Shown: one piece after another, positions 33,297 through 43,207 of the stretch
Layout of the letters: each line of letters begins with the position of its first letter
Position numbering within the stretch: position 1 is the first letter of the stretch
Assembly (NCBI RefSeq): GCF_042747725.1
Contig: NZ_JBHZGO010000116.1
Location: 1-64,000, forward strand
Origin: FACHB-T130 sp042747725
GTDB taxonomy: Bacteria; Cyanobacteriota; Cyanobacteriia; Cyanobacteriales; FACHB-T130
Length of the DNA: 64,000 nucleotides
Reading direction: 5' to 3'
Notes under the pieces: generated by a model
Told to the model about the DNA's origin: nothing
What the model saw: only the letters and a program-made list of their open reading frames with translations
The model's database searches: none
Program-made: the position numbers and the translations under genes

Positions 33297-34625
33297 TTAT
33301 GCCGACGGTTTCGCTTGACCCGCGTTGAGGAGTCGGCGCGTTTCATTAGCGGCAGCTTGCATTGCTCTTTCAGGACTCGTCCGGTTTGTGAGCGCGGCGC
33401 TAAGGTAGCGTTGCAAAATATCAGAGGCTTGGGCATATTGTGCAATCTGCGGACGTAAGACGGCTCTTTGCACCACCTCCAAAATCTGCGGGAAGTGGGG
33501 GTATTTAGCTACAATCTCTGGGTCTGTAAATAATTCCCGTCGGCTGGGCAGATAGCCTTCTTGCAAAATAAATCGCCGCTGTGTTTCTTTACTGGTAAAG
33601 TATTGAATCGCTTTCCAGGCTGCCTCTGGATGTCGAGAGGATTTAGAAATTCCAAAACCCCAGCCGCCTAGGCAAGCCGCCCCATTTTGACCGGGGACGT
33701 GAACCATCGGTTTAATCCCAATTTTTCCCTTGATTGGCGAAGTCTCTTCATTCGCTAAAGGCCAGACATAAGGCCAACTTCTTAAAAATGCTGCCTGACC
33801 GTTTTGGAAGAAGCGTCGGGTATCTTCTTCGTGGTAGGTTGTCACCCCAGGCGGGGCAATACCCTCCTGAACAGTGTCGCGCAAAAACTCGATGGCTCTT
33901 AAAGTTTCGGGTCGATCTAACCCAACTTCCAGCGTGTCGGGATTCACCCAGAAGCCACCAGCGCCTTCGAGGACTTCCATAAACATTGCCACCAATCCTT
34001 CGTATTGGCGACCCTGCCAGACGTAGCCCCAATTTACCTTTCCTGCCTTCTGCAAGGCAATGGACGCTGCTATCAAGTCTTGAAATGTTTCTGGCGGCTG
34101 CAATCCTGCTTCTGCTAGCAAGTCTTTCCGGTAGTAGAGCATCCCAGCATCAGAACGAATTGGCAGCCGGTACAGCTTGCCTTCGTAACGTCCCCCTGCT
34201 ACATCATTGGGTGAAAATGCTGCCAATTCTTCTTGGGAAATTCGGTCGCTGAGGTCTAGCAGCCAACCAGCCGCCGCAAATTTTGGCGTCCAGATGATAT
34301 CCATGACCACCAGGTCATAAGGAGATTCTCCCAAGATGAAAGCAGATGTATAGAGGTCTTCAACCAAGTTGGCGGCATTAGGACCTTCAACGATGTTGAT
34401 GCGAATGCCTGGATTGTCTGCCTCGAAGTCTTTGATCATCCGCTGCAAGGGTGGGGCATCAGGGGCAGGCAGCAACAGGTTGAGGGTGACTGGCTGCTGA
34501 GCCATCACTATCCAGCTAAACAGTACGATGCCCAAGAAAAGAGCCAGCCATACCCCAAAGTGACGCAAATATCGGAGGTTTGGTAGGAATTTTCGCAGTT
34601 GGTTTACCGATTGGCGATACAACAT
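33297..34625 (-). CDS. Sugar ABC transporter substrate-binding protein
   Basis: 442-residue family 1 extracellular solute-binding protein. An N-terminal helix (LALFLGIVLFSWIVMAQQ) gives a signal peptide or anchor. The mature part has VTLNLLLPAPDAPPLQRMIKDFEADNPGI, YDLVVMDIIWTPKFAAAGWLLDL and LYRLPIRSDAGMLYYRKDLL, typical of CUT1 binding proteins. The C-terminus is Ala-rich. It is followed by the permeases across a MITE, so expression of the distal genes may depend on the 270-bp gap. Ligand unknown. Confidence 0.85.
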   Translation of the reverse strand: MLYRQSVNQLRKFLPNLRYLRHFGVWLALFLGIVLFSWIVMAQQPVTLNLLLPAPDAPPLQRMIKDFEADNPGIRINIVEGPNAANLVEDLYTSAFILGESPYDLVVMDIIWTPKFAAAGWLLDLSDRISQEELAAFSPNDVAGGRYEGKLYRLPIRSDAGMLYYRKDLLAEAGLQPPETFQDLIAASIALQKAGKVNWGYVWQGRQYEGLVAMFMEVLEGAGGFWVNPDTLEVGLDRPETLRAIEFLRDTVQEGIAPPGVTTYHEEDTRRFFQNGQAAFLRSWPYVWPLANEETSPIKGKIGIKPMVHVPGQNGAACLGGWGFGISKSSRHPEAAWKAIQYFTSKETQRRFILQEGYLPSRRELFTDPEIVAKYPHFPQILEVVQRAVLRPQIAQYAQASDILQRYLSAALTNRTSPERAMQAAANETRRLLNAGQAKPSA

Positions 34626-35411
34626 TGTTGCTCGATCAAGCAGAGGTTTAATTAGTTGATTAAGAAACTAAAACACTTAAACTTTCTCAACCGTCTCATT
34701 TAATGGTTGGCTTGCTAACTTTGCTTAAGATTGCTTAATATTCTGATGAAGTAACCTAAAAAATTAGCGGGTGCTATAGACAAAGTTTCAATTTGTCAGC
34801 TAGGCAGATGATTCTGTTGAGAAAGCCCGAAGTTTACAGAAGCATATCCTAGGCTGAACTGAGATTTTATCTGGTTTTGCTAGCAGTACGAACTGTTTAT
34901 TTCCAATAGATAAAAATGCTGCGATCTCAGTAAATTAATTTCTTATTAATCAGAGAGCAACTTTCCAAAGATATAGCAAGTTGTAAACAAATAACTTTCT
35001 GAGGAGGTATAATTTGCAGACATAAAAGTGGTAGACTTTAATCTAGAAATTTAATTTTAATAAAATTAAAAGAAAGTTTGATTAACCCTGGAAGCTTTGA
35101 GAGTAGCGATCGCTGCTAAAAACTACCCAATTGTGCAAACCACTATTTTTACCTATACTCATCCATGAGAATTAGCAGTTAAACAAAGCGACTGGGTGGG
35201 TATTCACGACCGAACCGCTGTACGAATAAGTAGACGGACTTAATTATTTGTAGGATGGGTAGAGCGGGAGCGAAATCCATCAAACTCTTGTCAATGTTGG
35301 GTTGAGTAGCGATCGCCCAACCTACAAAATGACTTGTACCATAATTACTTGTCAATGTAATGTTGGGTTTCGTACCTCAACCCAACCTACAAAATGACTT
35401 GTACCATAATT
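34626..35411. other. Non-coding region upstream of the sugar-binding protein gene
   Basis: About 790 bp without a credible gene. It includes A/T-rich DNA (34.9-35.06 kb) and a GAGGAGGTATAATTTGC stretch at about 35,000 with no useful open frame after it. From 35.26 kb come two near-copies of a GTTGGGT...CCCAACCTACAAAATG hairpin repeat ending in CTTGTACCATAATT. Confidence 0.5.
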
Positions 35412-35593
35412 CCTCAGTCCTCAGTCCTCAGTCCTCACTCCTCACTCCTCACTCCTCAGTCCTCAGTCCTCAGTCCTCAGTCCTCAGTCCTCAGTCCTCA
35501 GTCCTCAGTCCTCACTCCTCACTCCTCACTCCTCACTCCTCACTCCTCACTCCTCACTCCTCAGTCCTCAGTCCTCAGTCCTCAGTCCTCAGT
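35412..35593. repeat. Heptanucleotide tandem repeat, 26 units
   Basis: Exactly 26 copies of CCTCAGT or CCTCACT with no other change. The order is 3 AGT, 3 ACT, 8 AGT, 7 ACT, 5 AGT units, which suggests growth by slippage or block duplication. It resembles the short tandemly repeated repetitive (STRR) heptamers known in filamentous cyanobacteria. It ends 17 bp before the stop codon of the hybrid kinase gene, on its 3' side. Confidence 0.95.
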
Positions 35594-35610
35594 CCCGTAA
35601 AGATTGAGAG

Positions 35611-38277
35611 TTATCGGTTTGAAGTGCCTACAGCCAGCTTTGCCACCACGTTCGCCAATTCAGATGGCTCAACTGGCTTCGCCAAATGCATCTGGAAGCC
35701 TGCCGAGAGAGCCTGTATGCGGTCTTCTTCCCTCGCATACGCAGTCAGCGCCACAGCCGGAGTCTCTCCCCCTTGGGTGGCATCCAGTCCCCGCACTTTG
35801 CCAAGCAAAGAATAACCATCCTCGTGGGGCATCCCAATGTCACTCACCAGAACATCGGGTCTTACTTGAGGAATTAGCTCAAACGCTTCCTGTGCCGATG
35901 CCGCCGCGATCGCTTCAGCGCCATACTGTTCCATCATGAAGGTCAGAAATTCCCGCGTGTCAGTATCATCATCAACGACAAGTACCCGCACGCCATCGAG
36001 TAAAGTGCTGGGGACGGAGGATTGAGAACTGAATAAGACATCTTCTTGCATTGTTAGTTTTTTCCCCTCACTCTTGATAAGTGGCAGCATCACCGTGAAA
36101 GTTGCCCCCTGTCCTTCTCCCAGACTTTCTGCATATACAGTCCCACCGTGCAGTTCTACCAAATGACGCACGATTGCCAAACCAAGTCCCAGTCCACCGT
36201 ACTTCCGAGTCGTTGAACCATCCGCTTGTCGGAAGGAATCAAAGACATAGGGCAAAAAGTCAGCACGGATGCCTTTACCTGTGTCGAGGACTTGAATTTG
36301 GGCATAGTTGTGATTAGTCCTGAGTCCTTGGTCATTTGTCATTGGTTCGGGTTCGTTGGCGAATGACTTTTGAGCGCTGACCATTGACAGTTTCACCTCA
36401 ACACGACCCCCTTCTGGAGTGAATTTAATCGCGTTTGAGAGCAGATTCCAAACAACTTGTTGTAAGCGGCTGGAATCGCCCGAAACCAGCCCTACAGTTG
36501 GATCGAGCCAAGACTGAATCTGAATAGATTTAGCGTCAGCCGCCAGACGCACCGTGTCGATTGCTGCCTCAAGGGTGGATACTAGGTTGATTTGGGAGAT
36601 ATTTAGACCGACTTTTCCTCGGATGATGCGCGAGACATCCAGCAAATCATCAATTAGCTGTGTCTGCAACTTAGCATTGCGCTCGATAGTTTCAATGGCA
36701 CGAGTGGTGGTAGCTTGGTCAAACTTTCGGGTGCGGAGTAGTTGCGTCCAACCGAGTATTGGGTTGAGGGGCGATCGCAACTCGTGAGAGAGTATCGCCA
36801 GGAACTCATCCTTCATGCGATTCGCTTGCTGAGATTCTTGGTAAAGCTGTGCATTGTCAATCGCCGCCGATGCCATCTGAGCCATTTGTACCAGGATGGC
36901 TTCATCTTCTTCGGTAAATTCACCCTCGTATTTGTCGGAAAGTTGGATCAGACCAATGTTTTTTCCATTGCGACCGATCAGCGGTACAGCTAGCCAACCC
37001 CGCATGGGTGGGTGCTTTTCTGCCTCCTTCCCAAAACCTCGCCAAGCTGGATGTGCTTCTAGCTCGTCCTGGGTCATCCGCATGGGGCGTTTCATGCCAC
37101 AGACAGCCGCATAGATACCAGAACCATCGGTTTTTTCACTGTAATCTCGCCACTGCGCGTACTTATCTGACAGAGAGACAGTGTTAATTGCCTGTGCCCA
37201 GTTGTCGTCTACTGTCATGCTAGTGACTGACTGATGTGCCCCGATAATGTCGCGAGACTGCTCTGTAATTAGCCATAGCATCTCTTCGAGAGATAGGGTT
37301 GAATTGATGGCAACGGATGCCTCCGCGAGCCTTTGCAAACGGCTGGTATATTGCCGTTGGCGGGTTAGCATTTGGGCGCGTTCGATAGCGATCGCTACCT
37401 GATCGCAAACAACCTTCATCAATTCAATTTCATCCGCCTCGAAGCGGTTGCGATTGCGGGTACCAAAAGAAAGCGTTCCGATGATCTGACCGTGGGCAAG
37501 TAACGGGTGACAAGCATAGGCTGTCATTCCCAGCGATCGCGCCATTTCTATCTTCGGGTCTGTGGATTGCTGAATGTTCTCTCCGACGAAGTGGTGATGC
37601 TCCAAAGCGACACGTCCGCACACAGTTTCACCCAACTCCAACCACTCCCTTTCTTTGGCAACTTGCTCGGAAACTCCACCACAGGAGTTTAAATGCAGAA
37701 GTTGTCTTTCTCGATCGACCAAGTAGTTGAAATAAACCTCAAGTCCTAGATGAGAAAAAAGTTCTTCCAATAGATTGTCGATCAGTTCTTGCGGTCGATC
37801 GTTCAACAGTAACTTGCTAGCCGTTTCCGAGAGAAGCTTGAGTCGCTCATGGCTTTTGTGGAGGTCTTGTTCGGCAGCTATGCGATCGCTACGTTCCTGG
37901 CTTTCTCGCAACGCCCGTTTTACTGATGGAACCAGTCGCTCTAGCCGTTGCTTCAGCACGTAGTCTGTTGCTCCATTTTTCAGGGTTTCAATCGCTAATT
38001 CCTCGCCAATCGTCGCCGAGACAAAAATAAATGGCACCTCAGAACAAAGGGTGCCAGCGATTTTCAGAGCCGAGATGCCATCAAACGACGGCAGCGAATA
38101 GTCTGAGAGAATCAAGTCAAAAGAGTCTGTTTCTAGTGCTGTAACAAAGTCAGTGCGCGTCTCTACTTGCACCAACTCGCAGTCTATCCCGCCATCGGTT
38201 AAATTCGCATAGATGAGTTCTGTATCTAGCAGACTGTCTTCGAGCAAGAGGATATGCAGGACTTTCACGAGACTCAA
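35611..38277 (-). CDS. Hybrid sensor histidine kinase: REC-GAF-GAF-HisKA-HATPase-REC
   Basis: 888 residues. An N-terminal receiver (ILLLEDSLLDTELIY, phospho-Asp in LILSDYSLPS) occupies ~5-125. Two GAF domains follow near 160-305 and 325-480. HisKA has its His in ILSHELRSPLNPILGW near 500, HATPase includes LLSNAIKFTPEGG and GGLGLGLAIVRHLVELHGG, and a C-terminal receiver has Asp in LVSDIGMPHEDG near 800. It senses a small ligand or redox state in the cytoplasm. The HATPase domain contains an odd low-complexity insertion (EPEPMTNDQGLRTNHN) whose DNA is repeat-like. Confidence 0.88.
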   Translation of the reverse strand: MSLVKVLHILLLEDSLLDTELIYANLTDGGIDCELVQVETRTDFVTALETDSFDLILSDYSLPSFDGISALKIAGTLCSEVPFIFVSATIGEELAIETLKNGATDYVLKQRLERLVPSVKRALRESQERSDRIAAEQDLHKSHERLKLLSETASKLLLNDRPQELIDNLLEELFSHLGLEVYFNYLVDRERQLLHLNSCGGVSEQVAKEREWLELGETVCGRVALEHHHFVGENIQQSTDPKIEMARSLGMTAYACHPLLAHGQIIGTLSFGTRNRNRFEADEIELMKVVCDQVAIAIERAQMLTRQRQYTSRLQRLAEASVAINSTLSLEEMLWLITEQSRDIIGAHQSVTSMTVDDNWAQAINTVSLSDKYAQWRDYSEKTDGSGIYAAVCGMKRPMRMTQDELEAHPAWRGFGKEAEKHPPMRGWLAVPLIGRNGKNIGLIQLSDKYEGEFTEEDEAILVQMAQMASAAIDNAQLYQESQQANRMKDEFLAILSHELRSPLNPILGWTQLLRTRKFDQATTTRAIETIERNAKLQTQLIDDLLDVSRIIRGKVGLNISQINLVSTLEAAIDTVRLAADAKSIQIQSWLDPTVGLVSGDSSRLQQVVWNLLSNAIKFTPEGGRVEVKLSMVSAQKSFANEPEPMTNDQGLRTNHNYAQIQVLDTGKGIRADFLPYVFDSFRQADGSTTRKYGGLGLGLAIVRHLVELHGGTVYAESLGEGQGATFTVMLPLIKSEGKKLTMQEDVLFSSQSSVPSTLLDGVRVLVVDDDTDTREFLTFMMEQYGAEAIAAASAQEAFELIPQVRPDVLVSDIGMPHEDGYSLLGKVRGLDATQGGETPAVALTAYAREEDRIQALSAGFQMHLAKPVEPSELANVVAKLAVGTSNR

Positions 38278-38681
38278 ACCTTTTTATGATTATTCAGCAC
38301 AACGGTGGAAATCAACGTATAGCGTTTCTCATTTGGATGAAGTACAGCAATTAAGGTTGTGAGTGAGATGTGTAGGCTCCCGCCTGAGTTCACGTTACCC
38401 AACACTGGTGAAGTTTGTTGGGTAACGCTATCGCTCTATCTAACCTACAATTTTGCTTGGGTTAACCGATTTATCTGCAAGAATGCGTTTGCCCTTACAG
38501 GTGTACCTCACCCAATTGCCAACCGCTATAACTCTTTAAAGCTGAGAATGGAGAATGAGAGTTTTGAATCTGAGTTAAAGAAAGTTCTTTAATTCAAGAT
38601 TCAATATAATTCTTTTTTCGCTTACCAATTCCCTTTCTTCGCATTAATAACCTCCACTAGAAATGCTTAATTACCTCTATC
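38278..38681. other. Non-coding region with GTTGGGT hairpin repeat
   Basis: 404 bp between the hybrid kinase and the response regulator genes. It contains GTGTAGGCTCCCGCC and a GTTACCCAAC...GTTGGGTAAC hairpin, related to sequence at 33.08-33.16 kb. A plus-strand frame of 77 codons crosses the repeat and is not considered real. Confidence 0.5.
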
Positions 38682-39143
38682 TTAGACAGCACAGACAAGG
38701 GGAAAGGAACCGGGTGGTGGCTGATTGACCACTGCCCAGAAAAGCCCGATTCCCTTAATAGCGTTGACAAATTCATGAAAATCAACCGGCTTCACAACAT
38801 AAGCATTCACGCCTAAATCGTAACTTCTAATCAGATCCTGCTCCTCCCGTGAAGAAGTCAGCATGACGACTGGGATTAGTTTCATAGTAGGGTCAGATTT
38901 CAACTGTGCTAGCACTTCCAGCCCATCCACTTTGGGTAATTTCAGATCCAGCAGTACCACAACCGGATTTCCTTCAATCCGCAGCTTAAAAATCCCCCGT
39001 CGATAAATATAATCTAGCGCTTCCTCCCCGTCGCGCACGACTACCACTTCGTTCGCTAGATGGTTTTCCTCTAGCGCTGCTAGTGTTAATTCGACATCGT
39101 TCGGACTGTCTTCAACTAGCAGAATTCGTTTTAATTCCTTCAT
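38682..39143 (-). CDS. Rcp1-type single-domain response regulator
   Basis: 153 residues: a single receiver domain starting KRILLVEDSPNDVELTLAAL, phospho-Asp in VVLLDLKLPKVDG, Thr/Ser in VVMLTSSREEQD and Lys in AYVVKPVDFHEF. This is the form of Rcp1 and relatives, which accept phosphate from phytochrome-type kinases and have no output domain. It lies 79 bp downstream of the six-PAS kinase gene in the same direction, so that kinase is its likely partner. Confidence 0.87.
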   Translation of the reverse strand: MKELKRILLVEDSPNDVELTLAALEENHLANEVVVVRDGEEALDYIYRRGIFKLRIEGNPVVVLLDLKLPKVDGLEVLAQLKSDPTMKLIPVVMLTSSREEQDLIRSYDLGVNAYVVKPVDFHEFVNAIKGIGLFWAVVNQPPPGSFPLVCAV

Positions 39144-39222
39144 TCATCCCCCTATATCAATTAAAAATTAAAAATTAAAAATGTTAGATAACTTTTGACT
39201 TTTAATTTTTGATTTTTAATTT

Positions 39223-42200
39223 TCATGGTTTTTCTGCAAACTTTGGCAATGAGAAGTAGAAAGTTGCTCCACCCTCTACCGCTCCCTCTGCCCAGGTTCG
39301 ACCGCCATGACGATGGATAATTCGCTGGACGTTCGCTAATCCAATGCCAGTCCCCTCGAACTGTTGCTCGCTGTGCAAGCGTTGAAATACGCCAAAAAGT
39401 TTGTGTACGTACTGCATATCGAATCCTACGCCATTATCACGGACAAAAAAGACAACCTCAGACTCATTGTCAGTGCTGCCAATTTCAATTTCGGCATGGG
39501 TGCGTGTCTGCGTGTACTTAACAGCATTCGCCATCAGATTCTGGAGTACCAGCCGTAACATGGAAGGGTCGCCCTGTACTTCAGGTAAGTTGTCAATTTG
39601 CCAATTCATGGCGCGTCCATTGATTTCCTGCTCCAGATTGCGTTGGACTTCTCGAACCAGCCGATCCATATTAATCGATGTATAGCGCATCTCAGTGCGC
39701 CCCATGCGGGAGAAAGCTAGCAATTCATCGACTAGCATTCCGGCTTGTTTAGCGGTCTGGGTGATAGTTTTGAGATAACGCAGACTGGTTGCATCCAGGG
39801 TTGTTGACCCAAGTCGTTTCTGGAGCAAGTCAACGAAACCGCTAATATGGCGAAGTGGTGCCCGCAGATCGTGGGAGACAGAGTAGGAGAAAGATTCAAG
39901 TTCTTTATTGGCGGCTTCTAGTTGGGTAGTGCGTTCTTTGACCCGTTGTTCCAAGTTTTGGTTGAGTTGTCGAATTGATGCTTCAGCTTCTTTGCGATCG
40001 CTAATATCGATACACGAGCCGATATAACCCAGAAAACTGTCATCTGGTGTAAATCGGGGAATCCCCATATCTAGAAGCCATCGGTACTCCCCATCAAAGC
40101 GTCTGAGGCGATATTCCATTTTGAAATCTTGACGAGCATCAAACGCATTTACATAAGTATCTAAACAAAACTGGAAATCGTCGGGATGGACTCCTTGTGC
40201 CCAACCATTGCCCATCTCTTGTTCCGTTGTCCGTCCGGTAAAGTTTAGCCAGGGTTTATTGAAGTAGTAACAGAGCTTGTCAAGACCAGACATCCAAATC
40301 AAGACGGGAGCCGTATCTGCCATTTGGCGAAAGCGTTCCTCACTTTCGCGTAATGCGGCTTCAGCAGATTTGCGATCGCTAATGTTGCGGAAGTATAGCG
40401 CCAACCCCCCCATTTCCGTCGGATAGGCGCGGACGACAAACCAAGCGTCGAAGGGTGGATAATAGTCTTCTAGTTCCATCGGTACTTGCTCGGCAACTGT
40501 CCGCCGGTAAAGCTGACCGAAGTTGGTGCCTTCTAGCTCCGGAAACTCTTCCCACAAGTTCTTGTCCAGAAGTTCTTCAGGAGAACGACCCAAAGTTTTG
40601 GCTCCCTCGTGGTTGAGGTAGGTGAAACGCCACTCGTGGTCGAAGGCGAGAAAGCCGTCGGTGACACTTTCGAGAATCAGAGAGATTTCCTCTCTGGCGG
40701 CTTCTGCTTCTGCACGGGCAATTTGCTCCAGGGACAACAGCAAGGCGCGTTCTGCCTCCACTTGTTTGCGATCGCTAATATCCAGTACGAAGGCGACGCC
40801 GTCTTGCTGGGAGTCGTTGAGCAAGGCAATCCCCAGAACGATCGGCACTCGCTTGCCATCCCGTTGGACGTACTCTTTCTCATAGATATTGGAAACTCCA
40901 GTTGCTAGAACCTCTGCGATCGCTCGATCGTCTAGGTGCTTGTACTCTGGGGGCGTCAAGTGTCTCCAACTGATTTTTCCCAATTCGGTAAATTCTTCGC
41001 GAGTATAACCAACCAGGCGAAGATAGGCGTCGTTGGCGTCGGTGATGAAGCCATCCACGTTCCAGAAGGCAACGCTGCTCAGGTTGGAGTCGAACAGCCG
41101 TCGGAAGCGATCTTCCGAGCGACGCAGCGCCTCCTCAGCCGCTTTGCTAGAGCTAATATCGCTAACTAAGCCGACAAATCCTTCGACTTCCCCAGAGCTG
41201 TCAAACTGGGGAATGTAACTAGCACTGATGTAGCGGGTGCCGCCATCTTTATACGGTAGTTTGGTTTCGTAAGTAACTTGTTTTCCTGACAAGACTGCTT
41301 CGATATACGGACGAGTCGCTGCATAAGCTGCTTCGCCCAGAACCTCCCAGACGTGCTTTCCATATACTTGTGCGGCGGAATGCCCGAACCATTCTTCATA
41401 GGCTTTGTTATGAAAGCGATAGCGCTGTTCTGAATCGATGTAGGCAATCAGGACTGGCAAGGCATTTGTAATCAGGCGGAGTTCATTTTCTCTTTTTTGC
41501 AGCGCCTCCTGCGCTTGCTTGCGCTCGGTGATGTCCCGGAAATAAATGCCCAGACCGTCTTCGGAAGGATAAGCATGGATCTCAAACCAGATGCTTAACG
41601 GCTCGTAGAACTCCTCGAAATGGACAGCCACCTGCTCGGCGATCGCCCGTCGATATTCTCTCTCAATTTTTGTCCCTACTGACCAAGGCCATTGCTCCCA
41701 GTGAGTTTTGCCAACGATTTCCTCTGGCTTTTGGCTGTTGAGCCTCGCCGCCTCTTGGTTTACATAGGCGATCAGCCACTGGCGATCCAAGGCGACAAAC
41801 GCATCAGTCATGCTCTCCAGGATGTTAGTAACGCGACGGGTAGACTCCTGTAGCACCGACTCTGCTTGCTTGCGATCGCTCACATCGGTAATCATGGCAA
41901 GGGTGCCGACGAACTCTCCCGTGTCGATGAGAATTGGATTGGTGGAAACAATCGTCCAGAGAGCCGAGCCATCTTTGCGGCGGAATTGCCAGTCATCTTG
42001 AGCGGTGACGTCTGGGTTGGGTTGCTGCATTTTTTGCAGTGCTTCCCGGCGCGACGCTTCATCCACAAACTCGAAAATGGAGCGCTCAAGCATTTCCTCG
42101 ACGCTGTATCCCAGCATTTGCGCCATCCGCTGGTTGACATAGTCTGTCCGTCCTTGGCTATCGATTGTCCAGATGCCTTCGTTGGCAGTATCGATGAGGC

Positions 42201-42588
42201 GACGATAGCGCTTCTCACTTGCCTGTAGCTTCAGCAGACTCATCTCTAGCCGCTGTTTGGCAGTATGTAGTTCCGAGTTCAGCGAGCTGATCAGGAACGT
42301 CACCAGAAGGAATACACCCAATCGCACCACGAGGCTCGTGCTGGTGACGCCTAAAGAATAGAGCGGTTCTAAGAAGAAGAAATTGGTAACTAAAGTCGAT
42401 AAAATGGCAGCTAGCAGCCCCGGAACCATGCCACCATACCAGGCACTAATCGCCACTGCTGCATAAAAGAAGGGGAAAACGAGTGGTCCCATCAGTGGCT
42501 GTAACAGGAGTGTCAGCAGCAGTGCTACCACCACGGTCAAGACAGCCACGCCATAGCCTAGTAGTTGGGAGCGTGTTACTTTCAGCAT
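39223..42588 (-). CDS. Membrane-anchored six-PAS sensor histidine kinase
   Basis: 1121 residues. The first ~100 form a DUF4118-like (KdpD-type) membrane region with four helices. Six PAS domains follow (starts near 128, 250, 370, 500, 620 and 750), several with adjacent PAC segments. A short coiled coil (NQNLEQRVKERTTQLEAANK) leads into HisKA with SVSHDLRAPLRHISGFV, then HATPase with NLMANAVKYTQTR and DNGVGFDMQYVHKLFGVFQRLH. The kinase core is phytochrome-like. The multiple PAS domains suggest integration of redox or light signals. It precedes the Rcp1-type regulator. Confidence 0.88.
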   Translation of the reverse strand: MLKVTRSQLLGYGVAVLTVVVALLLTLLLQPLMGPLVFPFFYAAVAISAWYGGMVPGLLAAILSTLVTNFFFLEPLYSLGVTSTSLVVRLGVFLLVTFLISSLNSELHTAKQRLEMSLLKLQASEKRYRRLIDTANEGIWTIDSQGRTDYVNQRMAQMLGYSVEEMLERSIFEFVDEASRREALQKMQQPNPDVTAQDDWQFRRKDGSALWTIVSTNPILIDTGEFVGTLAMITDVSDRKQAESVLQESTRRVTNILESMTDAFVALDRQWLIAYVNQEAARLNSQKPEEIVGKTHWEQWPWSVGTKIEREYRRAIAEQVAVHFEEFYEPLSIWFEIHAYPSEDGLGIYFRDITERKQAQEALQKRENELRLITNALPVLIAYIDSEQRYRFHNKAYEEWFGHSAAQVYGKHVWEVLGEAAYAATRPYIEAVLSGKQVTYETKLPYKDGGTRYISASYIPQFDSSGEVEGFVGLVSDISSSKAAEEALRRSEDRFRRLFDSNLSSVAFWNVDGFITDANDAYLRLVGYTREEFTELGKISWRHLTPPEYKHLDDRAIAEVLATGVSNIYEKEYVQRDGKRVPIVLGIALLNDSQQDGVAFVLDISDRKQVEAERALLLSLEQIARAEAEAAREEISLILESVTDGFLAFDHEWRFTYLNHEGAKTLGRSPEELLDKNLWEEFPELEGTNFGQLYRRTVAEQVPMELEDYYPPFDAWFVVRAYPTEMGGLALYFRNISDRKSAEAALRESEERFRQMADTAPVLIWMSGLDKLCYYFNKPWLNFTGRTTEQEMGNGWAQGVHPDDFQFCLDTYVNAFDARQDFKMEYRLRRFDGEYRWLLDMGIPRFTPDDSFLGYIGSCIDISDRKEAEASIRQLNQNLEQRVKERTTQLEAANKELESFSYSVSHDLRAPLRHISGFVDLLQKRLGSTTLDATSLRYLKTITQTAKQAGMLVDELLAFSRMGRTEMRYTSINMDRLVREVQRNLEQEINGRAMNWQIDNLPEVQGDPSMLRLVLQNLMANAVKYTQTRTHAEIEIGSTDNESEVVFFVRDNGVGFDMQYVHKLFGVFQRLHSEQQFEGTGIGLANVQRIIHRHGGRTWAEGAVEGGATFYFSLPKFAEKP

Positions 42589-42997
42589 GAACCTTTCAAG
42601 ATTGGAATCCAGAGCGCACCTTCACCAAGGCTTTTTTTACCCTAAGGTAGATGAAAAATTTTTTGCATTCACCCTACGGATTATTTGTTGAGCTATTTGC
42701 ATCAGCAATGATTAGCCGCGATCGCCCTCGAAGAATGCGACTCGCCACTTTTTCCCAGTATCTTTGCGTTCTGGTGTCCAAGTTCACGCTAATCTCGTTC
42801 ATTCAGCGCGATCGCTCTCGAAATTAGTTAATAAAATACTAAATAAATCAGTTGAGAAAAATGACATGAAAACAGAAAAAATACCTGGCGAATAGAATTC
42901 CCGTCTAAACAAACTTAGGCACGTTCATGCCGTAAGGCTTTAGCCTTCAAGGGAGGGTAGTCCGTCATCGGACTAATCTGCAATCTGCCAAAGTGAT
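42589..42997. other. Non-coding region between divergent kinase and atzG genes
   Basis: About 410 bp between divergent transcripts. It contains two HIP1-related sites and a hairpin-like GTAAGGCTTTAGCCTTCAAG at about 42,932. No riboswitch or gene is recognised. Confidence 0.45.
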
Positions 42998-43021
42998 ATG
43001 CACCATTCTTCCATTATCTCA

Positions 43022-43207
43022 ATGACCGCTGACGAAATCGCTGAAGAATATGTCAATTTAATGGCAAAATTGATTGACTTGCCACTCGCTCCAGAACACC
43101 ATCCAGGTGTGGTGGAAAATCTGAGCAGAATTGCCGCGATCGCTCAACTCGTCAATGAGTTTCCTCTGCCGGATGAAATCGAAGCCGCACCTGTGTTTCA
43201 GCCATGA
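43022..43207 (+). CDS. atzG: AtzG-like small subunit (DUF4089)
   Basis: 61 residues from the ATG at 43022 (MTADEIAEEYVNLMAKLIDLPL), or 69 from 42998. The pattern LPLAPEHHPGVVENLSRIAAIAQLVNEFPLPDEIEAAPVF is that of the AtzG/DUF4089 family, the small helical subunit that forms a GatCAB-like complex with the amidase AtzE. Its stop overlaps the AtzE start (ATGA), giving translational coupling and equal dosage. The family link is strong; the metabolic role here is not known. Confidence 0.82.
   Translation: MTADEIAEEYVNLMAKLIDLPLAPEHHPGVVENLSRIAAIAQLVNEFPLPDEIEAAPVFQP

Noticed and set aside
35360..35815. Plus-strand frames rich in Ser-Val-Leu-Ser-Pro repeats
   Set aside because: They are translations of the heptanucleotide array, which stays open in several frames; the true gene is the kinase on the other strand.
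38359..38592. 77-codon plus-strand gene
   Set aside because: It crosses a GTTGGGT hairpin repeat, has no ribosome site and no protein-like character.
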